Notes under the pieces: generated by a model
The model's database searches: none
Told to the model about the DNA's origin: nothing
Seen by the model: the letters and a program-made list of their open reading frames with translations, nothing else
Assembly: GCF_017744435.1 (NCBI RefSeq)
Contig: NZ_JAGIBG010000008.1
Location: 1 to 64,000 of the forward strand
Source of the DNA: Pseudomonas sp.
Lineage (GTDB): Bacteria > Pseudomonadota > Gammaproteobacteria > Pseudomonadales > Pseudomonadaceae
Reading direction: 5' to 3'
DNA length: 64,000 nt
Program-made: the position numbers and the translations under genes
Shown here: one piece after another, positions 47,345 through 57,022 of the stretch
Position numbering within the stretch: position 1 is the stretch's first letter
How the letters are laid out: each line of letters starts with the position of its first letter

Positions 47345-47680
47345 TTATGAGTGGATACCTTGGTCTTCCAGCACCTTGCGCAACGCATGTACGCCGACCG
47401 CGACGATCAGCCCGGTCATGACGATGCCAGCGATTCCGATCAGCATGGCCAGGCAGCGTGCCAAGCCCAGCTTGGGCACCAGGTCACCATAGCCAATGGT
47501 CAAGCCCGTCACGAAGGAAAAGTACAGGCTGTCGCCCACAGGCCAGCCTTCCAGCTCGCCGACGGCCAGGCCGAGCAGGGCCATGAACAGCAGCAGTAGC
47601 GACACGATCGGCCAGACGACCAGCAGCCCGCGCCAGAATTCACGGATGAAGTCATGCCGCAACTGTTTCATGGCTCGCAT
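47345..47680 (-). CDS. Two-TM potassium channel protein
   Basis: A 111-residue ion channel subunit: TM1 near residues 18-40, pore with selectivity filter TIGYGD at about residues 61-66, TM2 near 76-97. It lacks a cytoplasmic RCK domain, so it is a minimal KcsA-like channel. AAGGAG precedes the ATG. It stands between outer-membrane protein genes and the divergent antiporter gene. Confidence 0.88.
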   Translation of the reverse strand: MRAMKQLRHDFIREFWRGLLVVWPIVSLLLLFMALLGLAVGELEGWPVGDSLYFSFVTGLTIGYGDLVPKLGLARCLAMLIGIAGIVMTGLIVAVGVHALRKVLEDQGIHS

Positions 47681-47876
47681 GGGACTCTCCTTGAAAGAAG
47701 CAAACGACGGATTTGTTCACCCCCGTAGCTGGCTGCACTGCCAATCACCAGCCATCATCATGTAGCTGAATCTAGCCGTACTGGCCGCGTTATGGGTGTG
47801 CTGCACCTGGCTGGCCGACGTTTTTGCAGTGCAATCACTCCCTTGGGTATCGACGCTTGGCACGGAGGTCATCATC

Positions 47877-49208
47877 GTGCGCGATCCTGCAAAAAAAATG
47901 GGCCTGGTCGGGCTCACCACGTTGGTCACGGTGAACATGATGGGCTCCGGCATCATCATGCTGCCGGCAAGCATGGCGCAGATCGGCGCCGTTTCGCTGT
48001 TGTCCTGGGTGATCACGGCGGCGGGGTCGATGGCCATCGCCTATTGCTTCGCCCAGTGCGGCATCTACTGCACGCGTTCAGGCGGCATGTCGGCGTACAG
48101 TGAGGAGGCCCACGGCAAATCTGCCTTTTTCCTCTGTTCCTACCTCTATTTTCTGTCGCTGATGATCGGCAACGTGGCCATTGGCATTTCTGCCGTGGGC
48201 TACCTCACGCCCTTCATCCCCTGGCTTGGCAGCGGTGCGGTGCCGTTGCTGGTCGGGGCGGTGGCGCTGATCTGGTTCACGACCCTGGCCAATCTGGGCG
48301 GCGCCGACATCACCGGGCGCCTGGGGGCGATCAGTGTCTGGGGCGTGATCGTGCCGGTGGCCGGCCTGAGCCTGATCGGCTGGTTCTGGTTCAGCCCTGC
48401 TACCTTCGAGCAGGCCTGGAACCCCGGGCAGGTACCGGTCGGCCAGGCGATCACCAACAGCATTCCGCTGACACTGTGGGCGTTCCTGGGCATGGAGTCG
48501 GCCGCGCAGAACTCCGACGCGGTGGAGAACCCCAAGCGCAATGTGCCGCTGGCCTGCCTGTTCGGCACGCTGGGCGCGGCGGTGGTGTACGTGCTTTCGA
48601 CCAGTGTCATCCAGGGCATCGTGCCCAACCCCGACCTGGCCAACGCCAGCGCACCGTTCGCCCTGGCTTACGCGCGGATGTTCGATGACACCGTGGGCAA
48701 CGTGATCATGGGCCTGGCGGTGATCGCCTGCGTCGGCTCGCTGCTGGGCTGGCAGTTCACCCTGGCGGAGACCGCCAAGGTCACGGCCGGGCAGGGGCTG
48801 TTCCCGAAACTGTTCACCCGCACCACGGCCCGGGGCGTTCCCCTGGCCGGGATGCTCACCTGTGCGCTGATGCAGAGCCTGATCGCCCTGTCGACCTTGT
48901 CTCCCAACGCCAGCGCCCAGTTCGGCCGGCTGGTCAACCTGGCGGCGGTCACCAACATCATTCCCTACATCACCTCGCTGACCGGCTTGCTGGTGATCAT
49001 GTACAAGGCCCAGGTGGACATCGCCATTTTCCGCCGCAACAGCGCCATCATGCTGGTCGCGGTGGGCTATTGCTTCTACGCGCTGTACGCCTCGGGCCTG
49101 GAGGCGGTTTTCGGTGCGGCACTGATCATGGCCTTGGGGTACCTGCTGTTCGGCTTCATAGCCAAGCGCTTCATCAAGGGACTGGACATGATCGGAGGCG
49201 CACCATGA
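47877..49208 (+). CDS. PotE-like putrescine/ornithine (amino-acid/amine) antiporter
   Basis: A 443-residue APC-superfamily antiporter with 12 TM helices. MGLVGLTTLVTVNMMGSGIIMLP and LWAFLGMESAAQNSDAVENP are close to PotE and CadB-like exchangers. The GTG at 47877 follows GGAGG; an upstream extension lacks family similarity. It exchanges a diamine for an amino acid or takes up an amine by proton symport. The following gene overlaps it by 4 bp and encodes a periplasmic binding protein, an unusual partner for this transporter type. Confidence 0.85.
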   Translation: MRDPAKKMGLVGLTTLVTVNMMGSGIIMLPASMAQIGAVSLLSWVITAAGSMAIAYCFAQCGIYCTRSGGMSAYSEEAHGKSAFFLCSYLYFLSLMIGNVAIGISAVGYLTPFIPWLGSGAVPLLVGAVALIWFTTLANLGGADITGRLGAISVWGVIVPVAGLSLIGWFWFSPATFEQAWNPGQVPVGQAITNSIPLTLWAFLGMESAAQNSDAVENPKRNVPLACLFGTLGAAVVYVLSTSVIQGIVPNPDLANASAPFALAYARMFDDTVGNVIMGLAVIACVGSLLGWQFTLAETAKVTAGQGLFPKLFTRTTARGVPLAGMLTCALMQSLIALSTLSPNASAQFGRLVNLAAVTNIIPYITSLTGLLVIMYKAQVDIAIFRRNSAIMLVAVGYCFYALYASGLEAVFGAALIMALGYLLFGFIAKRFIKGLDMIGGAP

Positions 49209-50119
49209 GCAGCAAGGCAAAGTTGGCCTGCCTGTGCCTTGCCAGCCTGATCGGCTGGGCGACACCCTATGCCACGGTTGCCGCTGCAGATGTCATGGGC
49301 CGGATCCGTGACAGCCAGGTGCTGACGCTGGGGTACATGGACGGCTTTGCGCCGTTTTCCTCGGGCAATGAACAGGCCCCGCAAGGCTACGCGGTCGAAT
49401 TGTGCCGGGCCGTCGCCGAACGGCTGCGCCAGGCGCCCGGTTTCGCCGGGCTGCAGGTGCGCTGGCGGGCGCTGCCGGAAGAGGAGGTTGGACGCACCCT
49501 GAGCGAGGGGCAGATCGATCTGTTCTGCACGCCGGCGGTGGAAACCCTCGCCAGGCGCAAAACCCTGGACTTCTCCATCCCGGTGTTCACCTCCGGCCTG
49601 GCCGTCATGGTCAGGCGCGATGCGCCCACGACCTTGCTCGGCCCGCTCAACGGCCGTGGCGGCGCTAACGGCCCACGCTGGCGCGCGACGATCAATGCGG
49701 GCTTGAGCAAACACAGCTTTGCCGTGCTGCACGGCACGGTGAGCAGCGACTGGGCCCGCCAACGGATTCGCCAGCTGGGCTTGCAGTCCACCCTGCAGGA
49801 GGTGCCGACGTATCAGGAAGGGGTGCGCCGGGTGGTGGCGCGCGAGGTCGATGCGTTCTTCGGTGATCGGATGGTCCTGCTGGGCTATCAGGCCGGGCAG
49901 GCCGAACGTGAGCAGCTGTGGGTGCCGGACCGCCTGTTCGAGATGAACCGGGTGGCCCTGGCGATGGCCCGTGGCGATGAGGACTTTCGGTTGCTGGTGG
50001 ACAGCGCCTTGAGCCAGGCGCTGACGGGGCAGCAGGGCGAGGAGCTGTTCAAACGCTACCTGGGGGCGCAGTCGGCACAGGACCGCTTGCTGCAGAGCCT
50101 CTACCCGCTGCCCGATTAA
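49205..50119 (+). CDS. Periplasmic amino-acid-type binding protein coupled to the PotE-like gene
   Basis: A 304-residue solute-binding protein (SBP_bac_3 fold). A signal peptide covers about residues 1-28, then VLTLGYMDGFAPFSS and GYAVELCRAVAERL are the family's ligand-binding start. DLFCTPAVETLARR matches the second ligand loop, where ABC receptors normally have an Arg-Asp pair. Its start overlaps the antiporter stop (ATGA). No ABC permease gene is near, so it may sense or deliver the antiporter's substrate in the periplasm. Confidence 0.82.
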   Translation: MSSKAKLACLCLASLIGWATPYATVAAADVMGRIRDSQVLTLGYMDGFAPFSSGNEQAPQGYAVELCRAVAERLRQAPGFAGLQVRWRALPEEEVGRTLSEGQIDLFCTPAVETLARRKTLDFSIPVFTSGLAVMVRRDAPTTLLGPLNGRGGANGPRWRATINAGLSKHSFAVLHGTVSSDWARQRIRQLGLQSTLQEVPTYQEGVRRVVAREVDAFFGDRMVLLGYQAGQAEREQLWVPDRLFEMNRVALAMARGDEDFRLLVDSALSQALTGQQGEELFKRYLGAQSAQDRLLQSLYPLPD

Positions 50120-50206
50120 ATCTGTATCAGTCGCGTTGCGCTATCGACCTTCTCCGCTATGGTGTGGTGAGCCATACACATAAGACTAAAGTCGTAGGAG
50201 GGCGGC

Positions 50207-50503
50207 ATGCGGATTCGCGGGGATGTGTTTCGGGGCTGGGCTGATCCGATACTTCACCATCGGGCTCACGGTGAAACCCTGGACGATGGCACGACCATCG
50301 ATGTCCAGGTACGACTGTCGCGAACAGGCAACACGCAGATGTTCATTGGCGTGTACGCGGGCTGCGGCATGGCGCTGCATGAAGAAGCGTTCGTTTCCAG
50401 GCCTGGCGAGTCGATGACCCGCGCGCTGGCCTGGGGCGTGGGGCAGGCCAGGCGTGTCGCCGTCGAAGGGCCGCCTCGATCCAGGCAGGCGGCTTACGCA
50501 TGA
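50207..50503 (+). CDS. Hypothetical 98-residue protein
   Basis: A short protein starting after TAGGAGGGCGGC, a very good ribosome site. It has a beta-rich core (TIDVQVRLSRTGNTQMFIGVYAG) and an amphipathic helix near the C-terminus (MTRALAWGVGQARR). No TM helix or signal peptide. It resembles small uncharacterised pseudomonad proteins; I assign no function. A promoter with TTGCGC-N16-TATGGT lies about 50 bp upstream. Confidence 0.65.
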   Translation: MRIRGDVFRGWADPILHHRAHGETLDDGTTIDVQVRLSRTGNTQMFIGVYAGCGMALHEEAFVSRPGESMTRALAWGVGQARRVAVEGPPRSRQAAYA

Positions 50504-50528
50504 GCCGAGGCTAGCGGCGAATCGCGGG

Positions 50529-52022
50529 TCATACCGCAGCTAACGCTTTGCCCCGTTCCGTCGCACAGTTTTGATGGGCGAGGGACAAACGTTTCAGCAA
50601 GGGCAACAGCACCAACGCCAAGGTCATGCCCGCTATTGCCGCCCAGCCGAGCCCGTTGAACAAGCGCATGTAGAGCGGCAGCGACAGGGCCGCCTGCATG
50701 CCTGCCGGTGGCAATTGCGCAAGGTTCGCAACCGCGCTGCCCGCGTATTGGGCCACGCCAGCGGCAACCAGGTAGGCGCCCATCATGAAGCCGCTCATCC
50801 GGATCGGCACATAACGTGAAATCATCGCCAGGCCCAGGCCACTGATCAGCAGGTCGCCCAGTGCGTACAGCGCATAGCTCCAGACCACGAACCAGGACGA
50901 CACTCTGCCATCCACCGCGAACTGGCCGCTGATCGCGAGCAGAAAGAAGCTGGCCGCTACCGCAGCGAAGCCGAGGGTGAACTTCACCGCGACCGGGGCA
51001 TCGTGGCCACGGCTGGCCAGCCGGTTGTAGAGCAGGACCAGGAACGGCCCCAGCACAATGATCCAGATAGCGCTGAGCGCCTGGAACTGGGCGGCACTCC
51101 AGGTGAACAGGGTGTGCCCGAAGAAGGTGAAGCGGGGGTCGACATTGCGCAGCGCGAACAGCGTGATGGAGGTGTATTGCTGCTGGTAGAAGATGAAGAA
51201 CAGGAACACCTGCAGGGTCAGTATGAGCGCTGCCAGCAGGCCGGCGCGTTCCGCTGGCGCCGCTCTGACCGTCATGTAAACAAAGATCGACAGAATGCTG
51301 AGCCCGGCGGCCCAGATGGTGAAGGTGGCCAGCAGGGTGTGTTCGAGTACCAGGGCGGTGAACAAGCACAGTGCCACAGCGCCGGCCACGATGCCGGCGA
51401 CGCGCTTCCAGCACACCGGTTGGCTATCGGCGGGCGACCCGATGTGCGCCAGCGTGCGGTACATCAGCAGGAAGTTGAGGATGCCGATGGCCATGCCGGC
51501 GCAGCACACCGCGAAGGCTGCGCTCCAGCCCCAGTAGTCCTTGATCCAGGGCGTCGCCAGCATCGAGGCTGCCGCCCCGAGGTTGATTGCCAGGTAGTAG
51601 GTGGTGAAGGCGCTGTCGATGCGCGCCTCATCGCCTTCATAGATGCGCCGTACCAGGCTGGCGGCATTGGCCTTGAACAGGCCGTTGCCGACCACGATCA
51701 CGCTCAGGGCGGCAAACAGGTAGGGCAGTTCCTGTCGGGCCAGGGCCAGCATCAGGTAGCCGCTGCACAGCACCACGGCGCCAGCGATCATGGTGCGGCG
51801 CGCGCCGAGTACCCGGTCGCCTATCCAGCCGCCGATGGCGGGGGCGGCAAACGCCAGGGCACTGAAGGCGCCCCAGGTCAGGTTGGCGCGGCTGTCCTCG
51901 AAGCCGAGTTTGTCGATCATGAACAGCACCAGCAGCGCGGCCATGCCGTAGAAGCCGAAGCGTTCCCACAGTTCGACCAGGAAGACGGTAGTGAAGGAGC
52001 GGTGTTTCGATGTCGGGCGCAT
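50529..52022 (-). CDS. POT-family proton-dependent oligopeptide transporter
   Basis: A 497-residue, 14-TM transporter. The N-terminal VELWERFGFYGM contains the ExxER motif of proton-coupled peptide transporters (DtpA group), and GNGLFKANAASLVRRIY is the second POT signature. It imports di- and tripeptides. It lies alone and is followed upstream by an intrinsic terminator belonging to the LysR gene at 52181. Confidence 0.92.
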   Translation of the reverse strand: MRPTSKHRSFTTVFLVELWERFGFYGMAALLVLFMIDKLGFEDSRANLTWGAFSALAFAAPAIGGWIGDRVLGARRTMIAGAVVLCSGYLMLALARQELPYLFAALSVIVVGNGLFKANAASLVRRIYEGDEARIDSAFTTYYLAINLGAAASMLATPWIKDYWGWSAAFAVCCAGMAIGILNFLLMYRTLAHIGSPADSQPVCWKRVAGIVAGAVALCLFTALVLEHTLLATFTIWAAGLSILSIFVYMTVRAAPAERAGLLAALILTLQVFLFFIFYQQQYTSITLFALRNVDPRFTFFGHTLFTWSAAQFQALSAIWIIVLGPFLVLLYNRLASRGHDAPVAVKFTLGFAAVAASFFLLAISGQFAVDGRVSSWFVVWSYALYALGDLLISGLGLAMISRYVPIRMSGFMMGAYLVAAGVAQYAGSAVANLAQLPPAGMQAALSLPLYMRLFNGLGWAAIAGMTLALVLLPLLKRLSLAHQNCATERGKALAAV

Positions 52023-52140
52023 GAAGGGTGGCTCTCCGATTATTGTTTTTCGAGTGATCGAGCACAGGCGCCGCCCCCGTTCGACCTTGGGCGGCGCAGG
52101 GGCAAGGCTACGATCTCCACGGCGGGTTAACGAGCCAACA

Positions 52141-52164
52141 AAAAGCCACGGTGTTCACCGTGGT
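52141..52164 (-). terminator. Intrinsic terminator after the LysR gene at 52181
   Basis: An 8-bp perfect stem CCACGGTG/CACCGTGG (52147-52164), followed on the minus strand by CTTTTTG. It lies 17 bp beyond the LysR stop codon. Confidence 0.85.
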
Positions 52165-52180
52165 TTGCCACCCTCGACGC

Positions 52181-53080
52181 TCAGGCCAGCCCGCGTCTTC
52201 TGGCAGCGTCTCGCAGGCAGTCGATCAACAGGCTGGCCGCAGGGGTTGGCGGGCTGTTGCGCCGGGTGACGATCTGCATCGATATCGGCGGGATGGTGTC
52301 TGCAAGGGGCAGCACCGACACCGAGCTTTGCCACTTGAAGTCCAGCAACTGGCGGGGCATGGCCGTGATCAGGTCGGAGCCCTGGACCAGGCCATGGGAA
52401 ACACCGTAGCTCAGGCATTCGACGATACGCGTCGGTGTCGGCAGGCCCTGCCGGTGGAAGGCATCGAACAGCACCTGGGACGAGCTGTCCGGCGCCAGGT
52501 TGAGCAGCCAGTCGGCATCGACCAGTTCTGCCAGGCGGGTGGCGTGCGACAGGGGGTGCCCGAGCCTTGCGACCACCACCAGCTCACTCCGGTACAGCGG
52601 CGCGTGCTCGAATTCGTCGGCGATCGTCTCGGCCCCCATCGCCAACACGGCGAAATCGAGCGTGCCGTCGTGCAGTTGCCGTAGCGCAGTACCCGGGAAC
52701 CCCTCGCTGATGTTGACCCGCGCGCCCGGAAAGCGGCGGCGGAAGGCGGCAAAGGCCTCGGGCAGGATGGTCAGGGCCGTGGCCGGGGTGATGGCGGCCG
52801 CCAGCGAGCCGACGGCGCCGTCGCGTGCCTGCTCGACATCCTCGCGGGCGCGCTGCATCTCGGCAACGATGAGCCGGGCGCGGACGTTGAGTTGTTGCCC
52901 GATGGCGGTCAGTTGCACACCCCGGGTGGTGCGCACGATCAACGACACGCCGAGGACGTGCTCGAGTTCCTTGATGGCTTTGGTCAGCGCGGCAGGCGAC
53001 AGGTGCAGGTGCCGTGCTGCCGCACGAATGCTGCCTTCCTCGACGATGGTGACGAAGGCTTTGAGCTGGTGGTATTTCAT
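52181..53080 (-). CDS. LysR-family regulator, probably of the M20 amidohydrolase gene
   Basis: A 299-residue LysR protein starting MKYHQLKAFVTIVEEGSIRAAARHL at 53080, with HTH LSPAALTKAIKELE and effector domain from about residue 90. It belongs to the CbnR/TsaR-like branch. It is divergent from the M20 amidohydrolase, 161 bp away, and is likely its regulator. Confidence 0.87.
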   Translation of the reverse strand: MKYHQLKAFVTIVEEGSIRAAARHLHLSPAALTKAIKELEHVLGVSLIVRTTRGVQLTAIGQQLNVRARLIVAEMQRAREDVEQARDGAVGSLAAAITPATALTILPEAFAAFRRRFPGARVNISEGFPGTALRQLHDGTLDFAVLAMGAETIADEFEHAPLYRSELVVVARLGHPLSHATRLAELVDADWLLNLAPDSSSQVLFDAFHRQGLPTPTRIVECLSYGVSHGLVQGSDLITAMPRQLLDFKWQSSVSVLPLADTIPPISMQIVTRRNSPPTPAASLLIDCLRDAARRRGLA

Positions 53081-53241
53081 GGGCGATCCGTGGCCTGGAC
53101 GGGGGAGCGGATTATCTGTGCTGCGCAGGTGACTGCCCAGCGGCAATCGTCGGTGAACACCAACACCATTCATTGGCTTATGAGCTGCCGCCAGGGGGGA
53201 TAGGCTCCTGTCACACAAGAACCACCCCATGAGGAAACACC

Positions 53242-54411
53242 ATGCACCCCGTCTTGCCCGACATCGCTGCCATCGCGCCAGAGTCGATCGAGCTGCGCAG
53301 ACGTATCCATGCGCACCCTGAGCTTGCCTTTGAAGAAACCGTGACCAGTGACCTGGTAGCCGAGTGCCTGGCGGCATGGGGGTACGAGGTCCACAAAGGC
53401 CTCGGCGGCACCGGCGTGGTCGGCGTGTTGCGCTCCGGCAACGGCACGCGCACGGTCGGCCTGCGGGCGGACATGGATGCCTTGCCGCTGACCGAGCACA
53501 CCGGCCTGCCTTATGCGAGCGTGAATGCGGGGAAGATGCATGCCTGCGGGCATGATGGTCATACCGCCATGCTGCTGTGTGCGGCCCGCCACCTGGCGCA
53601 GACCCGCGCGTTCAACGGCACCTTGAATCTGATTTTCCAACCGGCGGAAGAGGGCTTTGGTGGCGCCAAGGCGATGATGGATGACGGCCTGTTCGACAGA
53701 TTTCCCTGCGACGCCGTGTTCGCCCTGCACAACATGCCCGGCATTGTCGCAGGGGACATGGCCTTCTGCGTGGGGCCGATGGCGGCTTCCTCCGACAACG
53801 TGACTATTACCTTGCGCGGCGTGGGCGGGCATGGCGCATTTCCGCACCGCGCGTGCGACCCGATGCCGGCTGCCGGCGCCATCATGGTTGCGCTGCAGAC
53901 CATTGTCGGGCGTGACGTCGATCCGCTCGATGCCGCGGTGATCTCGGTGGGTAGCGTGCATGCGGGCGAGGCCTTCAACATCATCCCGGAAAGCGTCGAG
54001 ATGAGGCTGTCGGTGCGCACGCTGGATGCCAAGGTGCGGCAACGGGTCGAGCAACGCATCCGGGCGCTGGTGGCCGGCCAGGCGGAAAGCTTCGGGCTGC
54101 ATGCCGAAATCCACTATGAGCGCGGTTACCCGGTATTGGTCAATGATCGGCGGATGACCGAATTCGCCACGTCTGTTGCATTCGATCTACTGGGCGAGGC
54201 GCACGTAGAGTCGCAATCCAGGCCAGTGATGGGCAGCGAGGACTTTGCCTACATGCTAGAACAGGTGCCCGGCTGCTATGCCTATATCGGCAATGGCATC
54301 GGCAGCCGGGGAGGGTGCATGGTGCATAACCCGGAGTATGACTTCAACGACGACATCCTGGCGGTCGGTGCCAGCTTCTGGGTGCGGCTGGTGCAAGCCT
54401 GGCTGGCCTGA
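53242..54411 (+). CDS. M20 amidohydrolase (hippurate hydrolase-like)
   Basis: A 389-residue M20D-family metal-dependent amidohydrolase. RIHAHPELAFEE near residue 21 and the metal motif HACGHDGHT around Cys102-His104 are diagnostic; PAEEGFGGAK is the catalytic Glu loop and GSEDFAYMLE the last metal ligand. Members remove acyl groups from amino acids (hippurate, indole-3-acetyl-amino acids). The substrate is not determined. TGAGGA precedes the ATG. Confidence 0.92.
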   Translation: MHPVLPDIAAIAPESIELRRRIHAHPELAFEETVTSDLVAECLAAWGYEVHKGLGGTGVVGVLRSGNGTRTVGLRADMDALPLTEHTGLPYASVNAGKMHACGHDGHTAMLLCAARHLAQTRAFNGTLNLIFQPAEEGFGGAKAMMDDGLFDRFPCDAVFALHNMPGIVAGDMAFCVGPMAASSDNVTITLRGVGGHGAFPHRACDPMPAAGAIMVALQTIVGRDVDPLDAAVISVGSVHAGEAFNIIPESVEMRLSVRTLDAKVRQRVEQRIRALVAGQAESFGLHAEIHYERGYPVLVNDRRMTEFATSVAFDLLGEAHVESQSRPVMGSEDFAYMLEQVPGCYAYIGNGIGSRGGCMVHNPEYDFNDDILAVGASFWVRLVQAWLA

Positions 54412-54416
54412 TCACT

Positions 54417-55184
54417 TCACAGGCATTTCAGCGATTGCGCCGGGTCGACGAATCGGTACCCCTCGGTTATCAGCCCGTCGACCTTCAGTGCCGTCCGATT
54501 GCGTTCCGCCTGCTCACGCATGGCCGCTGTGACATTGACGTTGAGCTCGATCTGCCGGGGCGTGAAGTCGGCATCCGACTCTTTGACCGGGACCGCCGAT
54601 TTCTGCAACTGGGCAAAACCCTGCTCGGAAAGCTGCACCGGGTTGATATTGCGTTGCACGTCCCGCTCGCTGCGCGGGTTGTTGCTGCGGATGGTGAAGT
54701 CCGGCTGGGCGACGCGGCCCGTGGGGTTGTAGAAGATCGAGGTGGCGAGCCGGTCCAGGGCGCAGTCTTCTTCCTTGCGCCGATGCAGCAGATCACGCGC
54801 CGGGCGTTCGGGTAGCGCCAGGCGGGTGATGCCGAAATCGTTGATCGCACCGAGAATCTCGCGGTGGTCGTCCGACACCTGGATCTCACGGCGCGGCGGC
54901 CAGAAATCGAAGTTGCCATGGCCGCCCCACCAGCCGCCCACATGGATCGCGAACATCTCGGGGTAGACCTTGCGCTCGCTGCGGCGCATCGGCTTGATGT
55001 CGTAGAAGCACATGCACGCCAGCTGGATGAGGTGGGTCGCCCCCAGCGCGGCCAGTGGTTCGTAGATGACGATGCCGAAGCGATCATGGGCGTTCCAGCC
55101 CGGGAACACATCCCACATGCTGGCCGGTTTGTCTGCGCACTCGACTTCGTAGAAGGCCGAGCTCAAAGCGTTGATCACGTGCAT
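54417..55184 (-). CDS. Hypothetical 255-residue protein
   Basis: A soluble protein without signal peptide or TM helix. It contains HVGGWWGGHGNFDFWPPRRE near residue 80 and a charged C-terminal half with many Arg and Asn. I recognise no domain. Codon bias is normal, and it ends 5 bp from the convergent M20 gene. Its start is 184 bp from the LysR gene at 55369 on the same strand. It could be an aromatic-rich lectin- or enzyme-like orphan; no function is assigned. Confidence 0.6.
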   Translation of the reverse strand: MHVINALSSAFYEVECADKPASMWDVFPGWNAHDRFGIVIYEPLAALGATHLIQLACMCFYDIKPMRRSERKVYPEMFAIHVGGWWGGHGNFDFWPPRREIQVSDDHREILGAINDFGITRLALPERPARDLLHRRKEEDCALDRLATSIFYNPTGRVAQPDFTIRSNNPRSERDVQRNINPVQLSEQGFAQLQKSAVPVKESDADFTPRQIELNVNVTAAMREQAERNRTALKVDGLITEGYRFVDPAQSLKCL

Positions 55185-55368
55185 ATCAGTCCCTTGCCGA
55201 GGCGATGGCCGACCAGTAGACGCCCGGCAGCGCCTGATTGCATTTCAGCGCGCGCCTTGTTGTCGACAGATCGCGCCGCCGGTTGGCTGATGAGCGAGTC
55301 TTTGCAGGAAAGCTGGGTGAGGCGTTCACCGGTTGCATCACCACGAGTCAGATGCTGGGCAATGCCAG

Positions 55369-56160
55369 CTAGGTCGGCTGGCCAATCGAAAGTTGCAAGG
55401 CATCGCGCAGTTGAATGACCCCTTCGAGCGCCAATGCCTGAGCCGAATAGCACAGGCCGATGCGCCGACGCATATCCAGTTGCGGCAGCGGTTCGGTGCG
55501 CACATCACGCTGTTCGGCGGCCAGCGACTGCGGCACGATCGCCGCCCCCAGCCCGGCGGCTACCAGTTCCAGGGCCAGTGCAAAGGTTTCGGCTTCGGCC
55601 ACCGGGACGCCGTCGTAGAACGGCTGCAGCCGCTGATGGCTTGGCTGTGCAGGGCAGATGATCCAGCGTTCATGCCCGTCGCTGGCCAATGGCAGGGCCC
55701 GCACGAACGGGTCACTGTGCAAGGGTAGAAACAGCTCATCCTCACAGCGCAGTTCTTCGCTGGCCAGCCGCGCAGCGCCCATGCAGCCGGTCACCAGCTG
55801 CAGGCGCACGGCAGGTGTGATGGCTGCCGCAGCCAGCGCAAGCTGCTTCACCGTCGCCGAGCTGACATCGTGCTCTACGCCGATCTGCAAGGCTGCACAG
55901 ACGCGGTCGCTGCGAAACCGGGTCAGCAGCCTGCTCGCCTCGGCGACCATGCGCTGGGCTTCGGGGTAGAGCGCACGCGCATCGTCGGTGACTTCCACGC
56001 CCCTGGGCCGACGCACGAACAGCGTGGTGCCCAGTGCATCTTCCAGTGCCTTGATGCTGCCCGACAGCGCCGGTTGGCTGAGGTGTATGGCGCGTGCGGC
56101 GGCGGTGATATTGCGTTCTTCAAACACGGCGATGAACGCACGAAGCTGACGATAATCCAC
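55369..56160 (-). CDS. LysR-family regulator (short effector domain)
   Basis: A 263-residue LysR protein, shorter than the usual 290-310. HTH at residues 1-60 (ITAAARAIHLSQPALSGSIKALE) is intact. The effector domain lacks about 30 residues relative to its relatives. It is divergent from the SDR gene at 56283 with a 122-bp gap, which it probably regulates. Confidence 0.82.
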   Translation of the reverse strand: MDYRQLRAFIAVFEERNITAAARAIHLSQPALSGSIKALEDALGTTLFVRRPRGVEVTDDARALYPEAQRMVAEASRLLTRFRSDRVCAALQIGVEHDVSSATVKQLALAAAAITPAVRLQLVTGCMGAARLASEELRCEDELFLPLHSDPFVRALPLASDGHERWIICPAQPSHQRLQPFYDGVPVAEAETFALALELVAAGLGAAIVPQSLAAEQRDVRTEPLPQLDMRRRIGLCYSAQALALEGVIQLRDALQLSIGQPT

Positions 56161-56282
56161 GGGTTATCCATAAGTTCTGCCGATGGCAGCCACAAGAATA
56201 TCCCATTTTTCGGGGTTTTAACCCTTACCTATACTTGCCCTGCGCTTTATCAATAGGTACTTCGAATTTCAGGAGTTACACC

Positions 56283-57011
56283 ATGACTACCCATAAACCC
56301 CTGGTCGTGATCACCGGTGCCAGCTCTGGCATTGGCCTGGCCACCGCCAGGCTGCTGTCCGGTCGCGGCCACGCGTTGCTGCTGCTGGCGCGTCGCCTGG
56401 AGCCGATGCTGCAGCTGCAACTGCCCAATACCCTGGCGCTGTCGGTCGACGTGACCGACCGGGCGGCGGTGCTGGCGGCGGTAGGCCAGGCCGAACAGCG
56501 TTTCGGCCCGGTGGACGCGATCATCAACAACGCCGGGGTGATGCTGCTGGGTAACATCGCTACCCAGGACCCTGGCGAATGGGACCGCATGCTCGACATC
56601 AATGTGCGCGGGCTGCTCAACGGCATCCATGCCGTGGCTGCCGGCATGGTCGAACGCAAGCAAGGCACCATCATCAATGTCAGCTCCGTTGCCGGGCGCA
56701 AGACGTTCCCCAACCACGTCGCCTACGTCGGTACCAAGTTCGCTGTCAGCGGCCTGTCCGAGAACCTGCGCGAAGAACTGTCGCCGAGCAATGTGCGGGT
56801 GATCACCATCGAGCCGGGCGCCGTGGACACCGAACTGCTGAGCCATACCAGCGATGAAGCCATCAAGGCGGGCTACGACGAGTGGAAGAAAGACATGGGC
56901 GGGGTACTGAGTGCCGAGCACATCGCCGAGGTGATCGACTTCGCCTATGGCCAGCCGCAATCGGTCTGCGTGCGCGAGATCGTGGTCTGCGCCACGCGTC
57001 AGCAGCAATAA
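56283..57011 (+). CDS. Classical SDR oxidoreductase
   Basis: A 242-residue short-chain dehydrogenase. The NAD(P) motif TGASSGIG covers residues 11-18, NNAG follows, and the catalytic Ser134/Ser135, Tyr148 and Lys152 (YVGTK) are intact. LEPGAVDTELLSHTS-type C-terminal motif resembles YdfG/serine-3-dehydrogenase-like SDRs often paired with LysR genes. The physiological substrate is unknown. The start follows AGGAG. Confidence 0.9.
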   Translation: MTTHKPLVVITGASSGIGLATARLLSGRGHALLLLARRLEPMLQLQLPNTLALSVDVTDRAAVLAAVGQAEQRFGPVDAIINNAGVMLLGNIATQDPGEWDRMLDINVRGLLNGIHAVAAGMVERKQGTIINVSSVAGRKTFPNHVAYVGTKFAVSGLSENLREELSPSNVRVITIEPGAVDTELLSHTSDEAIKAGYDEWKKDMGGVLSAEHIAEVIDFAYGQPQSVCVREIVVCATRQQQ

Positions 57012-57022
57012 CGGCAGGCGGC

